A DNA stretch of 64,000 nucleotides from Phylloscopus collybita (taxonomy: Eukaryota; Chordata; Aves; Passeriformes; Phylloscopidae): contig JAJNNQ010000026.1 in the NCBI GenBank assembly GCA_027886175.1, positions 28,538,001 to 28,602,000 of the forward strand. Reading direction: 5' to 3'. Numbering within the stretch: position 1 is the first letter of the stretch; every line of letters begins with the position of its first letter. Positions 58,301 through 64,000 of the stretch are shown in pieces. The notes beneath the pieces are model-generated. The model ran no database searches. It was not told where the DNA came from and worked only from the letters and a program-made list of their open reading frames with translations. Made by a program: the position numbers and the translations under genes.

Positions 58301-60802
58301 AAGAAATTAAAAACAATGGTGACCACATTAGTAGTATTTATAGCAAGTATTCATGTTGTCAGACGGATCTTAAATAATGTCCCAGGCTGGGACATGGCAT
58401 TGTAGATCTTGGCTCAGATTACTGTAGAGATAAACTGGGAGATGTGCAGAACAGTTAGATCTATTCACAGTTCCCGCCTTGAAACCTGGTTCTCAATGAG
58501 ATTAACTGAGCCAGTTAGCACAACAAGTGAGAGAAGAGGAAACTAAAACTTTCTAGGTATATCATCACTAGTCTCCAAACCAGGTCTGGCTTTCCCTCTG
58601 TCATGCTACTTCTTTCTAGCAAGAACTTTCTGTGCAGCTAAGAAAAAAACAAGTTAGCAACAGCATGCAAAAGTTTTCTGTGACACCTACTTTTCTGATT
58701 TTGATTAAAATACATTCAAATATGTTTCTACCATTTGTTCAAGATAAAATGTTCAGTCATCATCTTCAAGTTCTAGTGAGGATGGAAACCCTCACTCCCC
58801 CAGGCAGAGACAACACCTGCCAGAAGGCAATGCTGCTAGCTTTAAGTGTTTTCAGGCTGTTTTTGTACAGCACTGCAGATTACACCAAAGTAAGTAGATT
58901 AACTTGGTCATTGCAGAAATATCAGATGTTACATTTCTGCTTGCAGAACAACTTAGAGAGCCACTGATAGAAACCAAAGGTCCTGTAAATTTAAGGACTG
59001 ATATCTCCATGCAGAGTGATAACTGAGTTCAAAGCATTTTATATAAGTGTTGTTAAAAAGGAATTATGTGTGTATTCAAAAAATACAATGTTGTACTGTC
59101 ATGTGCAGTTTTACTTCTGTTTTAATGTTTTAATGACAGTTCCTATAATAATAATAATCTACCATTTACTGACACATTGCAACAGTTCAGTAAATATTTA
59201 AAAATATAAATGTTCAGTATTTTTCACTTTCACAGTGCCACTATGTTAAATATGTCCTAGAGTTAATCAGATACTTGGTATACCTTACTCTTCCTAAAAG
59301 GCTGATGGAACAAGATCTCATGTAGTAAAGAAGATCTTGTAAGACCAACACAGAAATGTCACCAGAGCTATGGAAAGAAACACAGATGTGTTTTTTCCAT
59401 GCTGTCAGCATATATGTATGCATGAGACAAGTATACAGTTCACCTTTACAGACAGACAGGCTACAAGAGAATACCTCTTCAAATACCTAAATTTAGTTTC
59501 AGCTTAGTACATAGTGTATATTCTCACATGAAGGACATCCACTATTACTTAAAAATAGCCTGATTTACCCAGCATTAAATTATAATTACCTAAAACAGGA
59601 AAAATATTTTTATGGTTACAGTGTGCATAGAAAGCCAGAAAGCATAATTTTGTAGCCTGTGGTACTGCATTTTCAGTAGCCTCAGCTAGACTGCCACAGT
59701 ATTAAATGTTAAATGCTGACCCTTTTATTCTTTTGGAAAAGGTGCTTTAAAAAATATTGCTGAATGTTTTTTCCAAGTCCTGCTTCTGGATTCTAGTCCT
59801 AATATCAGTTGTTCTCCATCTGGGAGATGCTCTCTGGCTTCAACAGCAATGCTTTGTAATTTGGAGAGCCAAGAATCCAACTTTAAAACCTAAAGCCAGG
59901 GAAACCCCCATCAAAGTCAAAAAGGAGAAGGACAGGAAGAAGGTATAAAGCAAAAAGATTGCATGGCTTTATTACTGTGTTTTTTTAAATCTTGGGGTTT
60001 TTTTAAATCATGCTGGTTGTCTATTTTAGTATTTCATTGAAAAAAAAAACCAGTTGGTTTTTTTTTTGTCCTCTCATCTTGCTTTCACATACACAAAAAT
60101 AAATAAAAATTTAAAAATAGGCAAAAGCATGGTTTACTTTAGAGTCATGCCTATTGCGCAGGCTCAGGTTCAAACTTGAATGTGAACTCAGTCATCAGGA
60201 TTATCCAGTATTTTTAGACACAGTTTTATGCTACCTTATATATAGTTCAGTCCAATTAACTATACATGCAGTGAATCTGACTGTGAAAAAAAATAAAAGT
60301 TTTGATTCTATCACAAGAGATACATGGCACATGGGGTGACACACCCAGGAATGGCTAACAGCTTGTGTATTTTCTCTTTCAGAAACCAAAGCTACCAAAC
60401 CACAGCTTTAGCCTACCTCCAAAAATACCTTCTCCAGCAGATTATCTAACAAGGAATGATTCTCATCTATATTAAGTTTAGTCCCCATGCTTCTTTCAGT
60501 TTATCTCATGAGTCATGAGCAGAAACATCACGGAACCTACCAGACCCTCATGCACAGCCCTCCTTACATGAAGCCCTAAGAACACCTGTGTCACATGAAT
60601 GCATCTCTTCTTCCCCTATTGTCTTGTGGATGTTAAACCTCCAGGCATATACAATTTCTAAGTCCATCCCTCTTCTTAAATAAAGTCTGAATTACATTTC
60701 TTAACCCAGAAGTTTGTAGCTTGACTGTTTCATTATTGTTCTGTTTACCTCTGTTCCAGGAAGGCCTTCTGGTCCAGGTTCTCCTTTATCTCCTTTTTCA
60801 CC
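22..60802 (-). CDS. COL19A1: collagen alpha-1(XIX) chain, internal part (18 exons)
   Basis: Collagen XIX is a secreted FACIT-type collagen of basement-membrane zones and interstitial matrix, active as a homotrimer. Here 18 minus-strand exons with GT-AG borders join in one frame to about 315 residues, all phase 0, with Gly at every third position apart from short breaks. Identification rests on block order recalled from the mammalian protein: [16 protein letters not shown], a non-helical stretch ending near YN, GEP-x-xKG, GDPGGI-GPP, a GPP-x-SLPG break, GPRGPKGERGLPG and GIGI. COL9A1 and COL21A1 were considered and do not share these breaks. There are no cysteines or RGD motifs. Many Lys-Gly steps are candidate hydroxylysine sites. 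The N-terminal secretion signal, TSPN-like domain and first collagenous exons lie beyond 64000; the remaining COL domains and the Cys-containing C-terminus lie before position 1. The right 47 kb carries only 6 exons, the left 13 kb carries 12. Confidence 0.93.
179..214 (-). CDS. COL19A1: COL19A1 exon, 36 bp
   Basis: Reads [12 protein letters not shown], four triplets, phase 0. The acceptor is TTACAG and the donor GTAGGG. Confidence 0.92.
215..1217 (-). other. COL19A1: COL19A1 intron, 1.0 kb
   Basis: It includes a very AT-rich low-complexity block at about 507-635 with repeated TTATATAA-like words. No other element was recognised. Confidence 0.75.
507..635. repeat. AT-rich low-complexity block
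   Basis: Almost only A and T, with recurring ATAATTTAT and TTATATAA words in an imperfect tandem pattern. Intronic. Confidence 0.85.
1218..1295 (-). CDS. COL19A1: COL19A1 exon, 78 bp, GIGI break
   Basis: Twenty-six codons starting [16 protein letters not shown] and ending [12 protein letters not shown] two-residue Gly-Ile unit breaks the helix pattern, so the exon is one codon short of nine triplets. The recalled human chain has the same GIGI break after [10 protein letters not shown]. Confidence 0.95.
1402..1446 (-). CDS. COL19A1: COL19A1 exon, 45 bp
   Basis: Reads [15 protein letters not shown], five triplets, phase 0. The donor is GTATGC and the acceptor TTTTAG. The intron to the next exon is only 106 bp. 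Confidence 0.94.
1447..2040 (-). other. COL19A1: COL19A1 intron, 594 bp
   Basis: It contains a CR1 3' end (about 1750-1958), so about one third of the intron is repeat. Confidence 0.8.
1750..1958 (+). mobile_element. CR1 LINE 3' fragment
   Basis: It follows the CR1 3' consensus: a GTGAGGGTGGTGAGGCACTGG start, CATCCCTGGAAGTGTTCAAG, a TTGGATGG block, the GATGATCTTTAAGGT-like block and a terminal CATTCTGTGAT octamer. It is 5' truncated and diverged. It lies antisense to COL19A1. Confidence 0.9.
2041..2130 (-). CDS. COL19A1: COL19A1 exon, 90 bp, two helix breaks
   Basis: Thirty codons starting [17 protein letters not shown] and ending [11 protein letters not shown]. The four-residue unit GGIT and the five-residue unit GPSLP are both breaks that I recall at the same places in human COL19A1 (GGII and GKSLP). 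They are diagnostic for this gene. The acceptor is TTTGTAG and the donor GTAAGT. Confidence 0.96.
2131..3373 (-). other. COL19A1: COL19A1 intron, 1.2 kb
   Basis: No exon or recognised repeat. Pyrimidine-rich around 2500-2760. Nothing further can be supported. Confidence 0.7.
3374..3427 (-). CDS. COL19A1: COL19A1 exon, 54 bp
   Basis: Reads [18 protein letters not shown], six triplets. The acceptor is ATTCCAG and the donor GTATGC. It aligns with the human GLPGEHGIPGKQGIKGEK as recalled. Confidence 0.94.
3428..7558 (-). other. COL19A1: COL19A1 intron, 4.1 kb
   Basis: It contains a solo LTR (4907-5640). A moderately GC-rich stretch at 6620-7480 with short open frames on both strands was not assigned to any family. 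Confidence 0.75.
4907..5640. mobile_element. solo LTR of an endogenous retrovirus, 734 bp
   Basis: The element begins TGTCTTGGGTTG and ends CCAAACCAAGACA, giving complementary TG...CA termini (TGTCTTGG / CCAAGACA). It is bounded by matching TTTTT on both sides (4902-4906 and 5641-5645), which fits a 5-bp target duplication of ERVL-like elements. No gag, pol or env sequence accompanies it, so it is a solo LTR. The termini resemble an LTR family common in songbirds. Orientation is uncertain: no AATAAA was found on either strand (AGTAAA near 5490 on +). Confidence 0.8.
7559..7612 (-). CDS. COL19A1: COL19A1 exon, 54 bp
   Basis: Reads [18 protein letters not shown], six triplets, phase 0. The acceptor is TTCACAG and the donor GTATGT. 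The MGPRGPPGDV block of the human chain corresponds. Confidence 0.93.
7613..9530 (-). other. COL19A1: COL19A1 intron, 1.9 kb
   Basis: More than half is a CR1 copy (8108-9120). The rest, 7613-8107 and 9121-9530, is AT-rich with nothing recognised. Confidence 0.8.
8108..9120 (-). mobile_element. CR1 LINE, about 1 kb with RT remnants
   Basis: It lies on the minus strand, with the 3' end at 8108 (complement of a CATTCTGCAATTATGTGA-type tail). Frames at 8853-9134 and 8818-9087 carry pieces of CR1 reverse transcriptase, including a [21 protein letters not shown] thumb segment and [19 protein letters not shown]. They are in different frames with stops, so the element is inactive. Same strand as COL19A1. 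Confidence 0.93.
9531..9584 (-). CDS. COL19A1: COL19A1 exon, 54 bp
   Basis: Reads [18 protein letters not shown], aligning to the recalled human [18 protein letters not shown]. The acceptor ends TTAG and the donor is GTAAGT. Confidence 0.94.
9695..9730 (-). CDS. COL19A1: COL19A1 exon, 36 bp
   Basis: Reads [12 protein letters not shown], four triplets, phase 0. The acceptor is TTTCAG and the donor GTATTT (weak). It is separated from the next exon by only 110 bp. Confidence 0.88.
10638..10673 (-). CDS. COL19A1: COL19A1 exon, 36 bp, with Gly replaced by Ser
   Basis: Reads [12 protein letters not shown]. The fourth residue, expected to be Gly, is Ser (codon TCT). The human chain as I recall it has GEPFTKGEKGDR here, so the break is an ancestral imperfection rather than a mutation in this animal. 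Splice sites are CCTTAG and GTAAGT. Confidence 0.9.
11623..11667 (-). CDS. COL19A1: COL19A1 exon, 45 bp
   Basis: Reads [15 protein letters not shown], five perfect triplets, phase 0. The donor GTGAGT is strong. The acceptor is AAG preceded by an A-run, an unusual though allowed form. Confidence 0.9.
12446..12508 (-). CDS. COL19A1: COL19A1 exon, 63 bp, non-collagenous to helix transition
   Basis: It starts SDTRLL (non-helical), then resumes Gly triplets as [15 protein letters not shown]. There are 21 codons, phase 0. The acceptor is TTTCCAG and the donor GTAAGC. It ends the roughly 18-residue interruption begun in the upstream exon. Confidence 0.87.
12509..16931 (-). other. COL19A1: COL19A1 intron, 4.4 kb
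   Basis: AT-rich intronic sequence with short A-runs. No repeat family, exon or motif cluster was recognised. Confidence 0.7.
16932..16985 (-). CDS. COL19A1: COL19A1 exon, 54 bp, enters non-collagenous segment
   Basis: Reads [18 protein letters not shown]. Two triplets are followed by a non-helical stretch that continues into the next exon (12446-12508). A similar non-collagenous linker with a tyrosine pair follows GPPGPPG in the human chain. The terminal Asn-Glu joins a Ser encoded by the next exon. Splice sites are ATATAG and GTATGG. Confidence 0.85.
20927..21112 (+). mobile_element. CR1 LINE 3' fragment
   Basis: It contains TGCCCAGAGAGATGGTAGAGTC, a GATTCTGCTTGAGCAGGAAGACTG block and an ending of CCTTCCAATCCTACCCATTCTGTGATTC, all CR1 3' landmarks. 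Truncated and diverged. Confidence 0.85.
21589..21607 (+). promoter_or_regulatory. candidate CTCF site
   Basis: AGCACTAGAGGGAGCTGCT is very close to the vertebrate CTCF core (CCACTAGAGGG followed by a G/C-rich end). It is a motif match only, without evidence of binding. Confidence 0.4.
24716..24769 (-). CDS. COL19A1: COL19A1 exon, 54 bp
   Basis: Reads [18 protein letters not shown], six triplets, very close to the human [18 protein letters not shown] that I recall. The acceptor is TTTCCAG and the donor GTGAGT. It is isolated between a 14.5-kb intron before it and a 7.7-kb intron after it. Confidence 0.94.
31082..32530 (-). mobile_element. CR1 LINE, 5'-truncated, interrupted by a T/G tract
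   Basis: The 3' end at about 31082 (complement of the GATCTCAAGAGTTTCCTCCAACCC type) leads through 3' UTR blocks into a degraded reverse transcriptase segment. The minus frame at 32061-32282 carries [19 protein letters not shown], typical of CR1 RT. A 240-bp low-complexity tract splits the 3' UTR at 31293-31535. Homology fades near 32530, where different sequence begins. Confidence 0.88.
31293..31535. repeat. T/G-rich low-complexity tract
   Basis: A run of about 46 T is followed by TTTTTG, a (TG)n stretch, (TTTTG)n and then (GTTT)n. Open frames read through it on both strands only because of composition. It sits where the CR1 3' UTR consensus has a TTCAGTTTGTGCCC-like segment, so it probably expanded from within that copy. 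Confidence 0.95.
32600..33010 (+). mobile_element. possible LTR-like element (uncertain)
   Basis: A GC-richer block next to the CR1 boundary has AGGTAAAAACCCAGG (TATA-like, near 32814), then GGAATAAAATCTTTGG (poly(A) signal near 32892), then a CT-rich end. That order fits an LTR promoter, R and U5. I could not find a convincing terminal repeat or target duplication, so the limits are guesses. It could instead be unrelated unique sequence. Confidence 0.3.
33815..33878. repeat. perfect 29-bp inverted repeat with 6-nt loop
   Basis: The arms 33815-33843 and 33850-33878 are exact reverse complements, separated by TGAAGT. They are AT-rich (outer end TGAAAATTATTCC, inner end AAATACAAC). The element would form a hairpin in DNA or in transcripts of either strand. 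Confidence 0.97.
36477..36570. repeat. AT-rich tandem duplication (two units of 44-45 bp)
   Basis: Unit 1 (36477-36520) and unit 2 (36526-36570) both start TTATTCTATTTCTATAATA and end TTATAATATAA. They differ by one substitution and one extra T, and five bases separate them. Confidence 0.9.
37533..37662. promoter_or_regulatory. cluster of SOX-like and E-box motifs
   Basis: Three AACAAT-type words (AACAATG at 37533, ATTGTT at 37572, CCATTGTTT near 37638), a GATAAAG word near 37599 and a GCAGCTGTG E-box at 37654 lie within 130 bp of otherwise unremarkable intron. Such clustering suggests an enhancer, but each word is short. Confidence 0.25.
39256..39303 (-). CDS. COL19A1: COL19A1 exon, 48 bp, shortened
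   Basis: Reads [16 protein letters not shown]. The block [12 protein letters not shown] is identical to the human alpha-1(XIX) sequence as I recall it and is the best single anchor for the identification. It holds 16 codons rather than a multiple of three, because the first unit is a four-residue GLLE. The recalled human counterpart is 18 codons, so two codons seem lost here. Splice sites are TTTTCAG and GTGAGT. Confidence 0.93.
41872..41908. repeat. (ATCT)n / (ATCC)n microsatellite
   Basis: CTCTATCTATCATCC is followed by ATCCATCTATCTATCTATG. A short, impure tetranucleotide array next to a CR1 piece. Confidence 0.85.
42010..42345 (-). mobile_element. CR1 LINE 3' fragment
   Basis: It starts TCATAGAACCATACAACAG then TTTGGGTTGGAAGGGACC, the complement of the classic CR1 tail. 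It continues through CATCTAGTCCAATCCTCCTGC and the ACAGGCTGAGCTAAAGTCTG block. Sense relative to COL19A1. Confidence 0.95.
48890..49482 (+). mobile_element. CR1 LINE 3' fragment, about 590 bp
   Basis: It carries GGGCAGCCTCACCTTGAATA, a TTCAGCCTGGAGGAAACTGAG block, GATTCTTCACCCAGAGGATG, GGAGCTGGACTTGATGACC and the CCCTTCCAACTCATATTCTC tail. No intact ORF. Confidence 0.95.
49810..50417 (+). mobile_element. solo LTR, 608 bp, with ATCTA target duplication
   Basis: It begins TGTCCTAGGGTGAC and ends CTAAACCAGGACA (TG...CA). The 5-bp duplication ATCTA flanks it exactly (49805-49809 and 50418-50422). A poly(A) signal AATAAA lies at 50285-50290, about 130 bp before the end, which sets the orientation. 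No viral coding sequence adjoins it. The 5-bp duplication fits ERVL-type integration. It lies antisense to COL19A1. Confidence 0.92.
50644..51309 (+). mobile_element. solo LTR, 666 bp, with CATGG target duplication
   Basis: It begins TGTTCTAGGGTGACAT and ends CTAAACCACTACA. CATGG is duplicated at 50639-50643 and 51310-51314. AATAAA lies at 51196-51201. It shares with the LTR at 49810 the TGTATCCCCAATCGTCTGTT block and the 3' GAGGTTTCCTCCCAAATTTT block but differs in the middle, so it is a relative of the same family and a separate insertion. It contains a G-run cluster at 51250-51266. Confidence 0.92.
52209..52244 (-). CDS. COL19A1: COL19A1 exon, 36 bp, with helix break
   Basis: Reads [12 protein letters not shown]. 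The last triplets break the Gly-X-Y pattern (GPA then ALS), matching a GPPALP break that I recall in the human chain. The donor is GTGAGT and the acceptor AACTAG. Confidence 0.9.
52245..52923 (-). other. COL19A1: COL19A1 intron, 679 bp
   Basis: It contains an A24 run on the + strand (52450-52473), which is a T-tract in the transcript. Nothing else was recognised. Confidence 0.8.
52450..52473. repeat. A24 homopolymer
   Basis: An uninterrupted A run, followed by GCCAGGCC. No retrocopy could be recognised upstream of it. Confidence 0.95.
52924..52977 (-). CDS. COL19A1: COL19A1 exon, 54 bp
   Basis: Reads [18 protein letters not shown], six perfect triplets, phase 0. The acceptor ends CCCAG. The donor GTACTT is weaker than its neighbours. 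The preceding intron is 7.8 kb. Confidence 0.93.
53595..53840 (-). mobile_element. CR1 LINE 3' fragment
   Basis: It begins ACAGGATCAGAGTGGTTTTG and continues GAAGATCATCTGGTTCAACC, CAGCAAACAGGGACAT and GGGATGGGGCATCTACAGCC, all complement CR1 3' blocks. Truncated near 53840. Confidence 0.93.
57912..58045 (-). mobile_element. CR1 LINE 3' fragment, short
   Basis: It starts ACAGAATCACAGAATCATTA, the complement of the CR1 octamer tail, followed by GTTAGAAAAGACTTCTGAGATCATTGAGTC-like sequence. About 130 bp is recognisable. Confidence 0.88.
60749..60802 (-). CDS. COL19A1: COL19A1 exon, 54 bp (first in window)
   Basis: Reads [18 protein letters not shown], six uninterrupted Gly-X-Y triplets, phase 0. 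The acceptor is TTTTAG and the donor GTAAAC. It is the most 5' exon seen; the upstream intron runs beyond the window end. The charged KGD/KGE triplets resemble the early collagenous region of the human chain. Confidence 0.92.
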
Positions 60803-61160
60803 CTAAAAGAATTAATATTTATTTTATTATATATACTCATGGCAAACACTAACCCACTATACTTTTTAACAGGAAAGATATTTTACCATTCTGTCTGTTC
60901 TACATGAACACTGTTGGATGCACAAGCAAAACTATTTCTTACATTGCAACAGAAATTCTTTCCAAATGAATGTCCCTGAAAAATGTCTAGCACTCTGGTA
61001 GCTACAGTTCTCTGTACTTCATAGTGTCATGGAACATCCACAAAGACTCACCAAGGAAGAACATTCTTGTTTCTCTCTGTGTTTCAAGAACATGGTCGTG
61101 AAACAGAAATTTACACCAGGAAACAGTTTTGGCTTTGAAAATCCTAATTTTTTTATTTTA

Positions 61161-61186
61161 TTTTTTTTTTTTTTTTTTTTTTTTTT
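61161..61186. repeat. T26 homopolymer
   Basis: T run preceded by TTTTTTTATTTTA and ending CTGAGATTCAG. No retrocopy was recognised next to it. Confidence 0.95.
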
Positions 61187-62175
61187 CTGAGATTCAGTTT
61201 TGTTATCAGATGCTTAAAGTAAGTGTTTATTTACAAAGTTCTCAGTATTATCATTTTTCTTTGAACCATACTGGTATATGGTTCACTACTTGCATTTGAA
61301 AAATGGAAACCACTTTTGTTCTGAAAGTTTTCTTACATATATGAATAGGGAAAACATTATTAATCAGAAGGAAAAAAATGGTGGGAAAGTTCCTTCAGAA
61401 TTGACTATAGCTGGTTCCTGAGTTTGCTCATGAAACACTGACCACAGAACATGATAATCTTTATAGAATACATGAAAAAATTCAGTTCCATATTAACTCT
61501 AACAACCATGCTATGCTAATTAAGACATATTTCATCAAAGTGAATAAAATACACCTGCTAAAGAAGCATAATTTAAGGGAAAATACTATCCAGAAGCAAA
61601 AAGCCTAAAAAGCTCTATAATTGCATCTCTGTCCCTCAAATAAAGTTTTGTCAAATCAAAATAAGCAATCATAAAGTAACACAATTCTGATAGAAGTATG
61701 AGGATCAACTTAATTAGAGTCCAAGATCTTCATATAAACCAAAGAAAACAAAGAGCTCTTCACTGAATTTCCATTATATCCAGGGGACTACATTTGTCTG
61801 AGCAGAACCTATTCATTGTATCAGCATCTTCTTCATAATTCTGTTAGGTAAACGGCATTGAACTGAGATCATTCAGCTAACTCCATTTGTGACACAGCCC
61901 TGATTCAGAGCTATTTCTCCCATGGCAATGACAGAGGGCATTTCATCTAATAATCAGTTTTGCAAAATTAGTTTGTATGAGCTTTGTCAAACAACTGAAG
62001 CCTACTAACAAATTAGCAGCAGCAAACTGTGAATTTAATAATCCCACTCCCAGGATGGCTTTGCTGGTTCATTTTTTCCATTTTAATACACCTCGTTGAT
62101 AAGAAACTTAATGCTACACATTAGCTTGAATCATGCAGTTAAGGTTTTCCATCAAGTATTCCCTTTCTCACTAGT

Positions 62176-62290
62176 CAAAAAAACAAATCAAAACAAAAAC
62201 AAAAACAAAAAACCCCAAACAAACAAACAACAACAACAACAAAAAAAACCCCACGAACAAAAAAAACCCCAAACCAACAACAAAACCCAC
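62176..62290. repeat. A/C-rich simple-sequence tract
   Basis: Mixed (CAAAA)n, (CAAA)n and (CAA)n units with AACCCC words. The frame at 62096-62464 that crosses it reads as K/N/Q/T-rich low complexity. Confidence 0.92.
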
Positions 62291-64000
62291 CAGATAAATC
62301 TGCAAATTTACTGCAAAGCTCAAATGACACCGGAGAGTTATAGGAATTTAACACTTATTATTTTAGTATGTTTAAACTATAGAGTCCTCTTTGTTCTACG
62401 GATTAAGACACTGGTTGAGATAGTAATTTTCTTTCACTGTCATTTAAAAAAGAAACCCAGTTGAAATCCCAGGCGTACTCTTCTTTTTAAATAGCTCACT
62501 TAAACTTTTAGAACTGCAAAAATGACATTTTACTTTTCATCACTGTGACATACTGAACATTTAATACTGCTTTCACCATATTTCAACTGGTATCAGTTAT
62601 ACTGCTACAATCTTGCAACAGTTATAAAGGTACATACATATATTTGACATAATATCTCCTCATCTGAATATATTTCTAGAAGATTTACAAATCATTCCGA
62701 TTTATGGAGCTGTTTTTTTTTCTTCTATGGCTTGTGTCTCTGCTTTCACACTTTAAGAAAAATGATGCAAATATGTACAGATTTGCTTCAGAAGTAGTAG
62801 CACCCTGTAAATGCCTTGATGTATAGGTGGAAACGTAAGGTAAAAGTATCTTGTCAGCATTTGTTATGCAACATCTACATTGCCATATAAAGCTAATCAG
62901 AGAGCCTAACTAAAATATGCCCGTCCCCTCACCCTCCCTTATCGCTTGCCTCGCTGTGAGATGAGCAGTACGTGTTGGTGAACGTGCCTTTCCCTCTCCA
63001 GCAGGCAGACGGCAACTTCCAAATGCCGCCAGGCAGCTCTAGACACATACAAGTGTGGCTGGTGAATGCAGGGGAGAAAGAAACCCCCCATTCCTTATGA
63101 TTTACACAATATTTGGATTTAAGATGTTTCTCAGTTTCTTTGACAAAATGATGAAAAGCACCCCCCGTTAATTGAGCCTTGGACCTCTGCAGAGGCTCTG
63201 GCTTTCTGCCAGGCGTATGACTCTGCTATGAGCATATTCCGATTTTTTAATGGAGTACACGACTTGTAGTTGCCAAGCCTGTCTTTTGGAATGTCCGTGT
63301 TCTCTGTGAAGCCAGAACTCAAACCAAACAGAGGTCCAATTTTTACAATTTATTTTCACAAGAACTGAGCCAAGTCATGCTTATTTCTGTCTTTGTGAAG
63401 CACACTATACTGCATAATTAACAGCTTCAAATCTAGCCAATTTGCAGAGTCGCTGAAGCCACTCTGCAGTGTAGAGGAGGCTGTTAATAATCAACATTGT
63501 GGCTTTGTGGCAATGTACCTCATAGATGAATAAAAAATAGAGAAAAGTGTGTTAATGTTGCTTTACATGAAGTGCTCCTGCCTGCTTATACTACATTCAG
63601 ATGAGAAAATTAAAGACTGTTTATTGCAAAAACAGGATGACAAAACTCTGAAAGCATCAAGCCTTTTTTATTACTTAACTAAAACTATCCTAATGTAATA
63701 CTGAATTATTTGTATTTCTTCAGGTCAATTCTCCATTCCATTACCCTGATGGAAGAAGCTGATGGGGTTGCTCCAGAATAACTGCTGGGAGGGATTCAGT
63801 CTCCTGTGTGTAATAGTGGATACACTGAATTCAGTGATAGCATTCTTTAATTAGGGCCAGGGGTACATTCACAGCCTCTGCAAGATGAGAGTACCAGCCT
63901 CTGACTCACTTGTCCACTTCTAGATTGCCTCATTTTCCTTGCACACTATTTCCCCTATGTTAGAATGGCAAAGTAATATATTAGGAAATACAATGCATTA

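Larger units (their letters stand above)
52978..60748 (-). other. COL19A1: COL19A1 intron, 7.8 kb
   Basis: Two antisense-to-window (sense-to-gene) CR1 pieces are present, at about 53595 and 57912. No other coding or structural signal was recognised. Confidence 0.75.
60803..64000 (-). other. COL19A1: COL19A1 upstream intron (partial)
   Basis: No exon or interspersed repeat was recognised in this 3.2-kb stretch. It contains a T26 run (61161-61186), an A/C-rich simple tract (62176-62290) and a CpG-bearing patch near 62930-63040. Confidence 0.7.

Noticed and set aside
58632..58967. 111-codon + strand frame
   Set aside because: No domain or conserved motif, and surrounded by intronic sequence.
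22..60802. Alternative identities COL9A1, COL21A1, COL12A1 or COL14A1
   Set aside because: The order of breaks (GPAALS, GEP-x-xKG, GDPGGI-GPP, SLPG, GIGI) and the GKEGQRGRRG block fit COL19A1. COL9A1 and COL21A1 as I recall them lack these; I did not compare COL12A1 and COL14A1 in detail.
1..64000. A novel multi-gene system, CRISPR array or bacterial-type operon
   Set aside because: Vertebrate intron-exon structure and CR1/LTR content explain the window. No spaced direct repeats or compact gene cluster was seen.

Overview
The window is AT-rich vertebrate nuclear DNA. Eight or more CR1 LINE fragments and several solo retroviral LTRs with 5-bp target duplications indicate a bird, possibly a songbird, though the species cannot be named from sequence alone. 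No bacterial-type genes, tRNA, rRNA or CRISPR array were seen.

The only gene I can support is a collagen on the minus strand. Eighteen short exons lie between 60802 and 22. All have GT-AG borders and all are phase 0 (36, 45, 48, 54, 63, 78 or 90 bp). Joined, they encode about 315 residues of Gly-X-Y triplets with short interruptions and no cysteine. The order of blocks and the interruptions ([28 protein letters not shown]-x-SLPG, GIGI) match what I know of the FACIT collagen alpha-1(XIX) chain, COL19A1. Both gene ends lie outside the window: the N-terminal signal and laminin-G/thrombospondin-like (TSPN) part lies beyond 64000, and the remaining collagenous domains and C-terminus lie before position 1.

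Layout along the + strand. 1-3430: six exons (22 to 3427) with small introns and one CR1 piece. 3428-7558: an intron with a 734-bp solo LTR. 7559-12508: seven exons, plus an antisense 1-kb CR1 with reverse transcriptase remnants. 12509-39255: three long introns separated by the exons at 16932 and 24716; they hold CR1 pieces, a T/G-rich low-complexity tract, a possible LTR-like GC-rich island and a perfect 29-bp hairpin. 39256-52208: a 12.9-kb intron after the exon at 39256, with two neighbouring solo LTRs of one family and two CR1s. 52209-60802: three exons. 60803-64000: part of an upstream intron.

Points for a second look are a predicted N-glycosylation sequon created across an exon junction, a lineage-specific shortening of one exon, the paired solo LTRs with independent target duplications, the long perfect palindrome, and several candidate regulatory stretches. 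I found no convincing new gene system; most open frames seen are chance frames, repeat remnants or low complexity.
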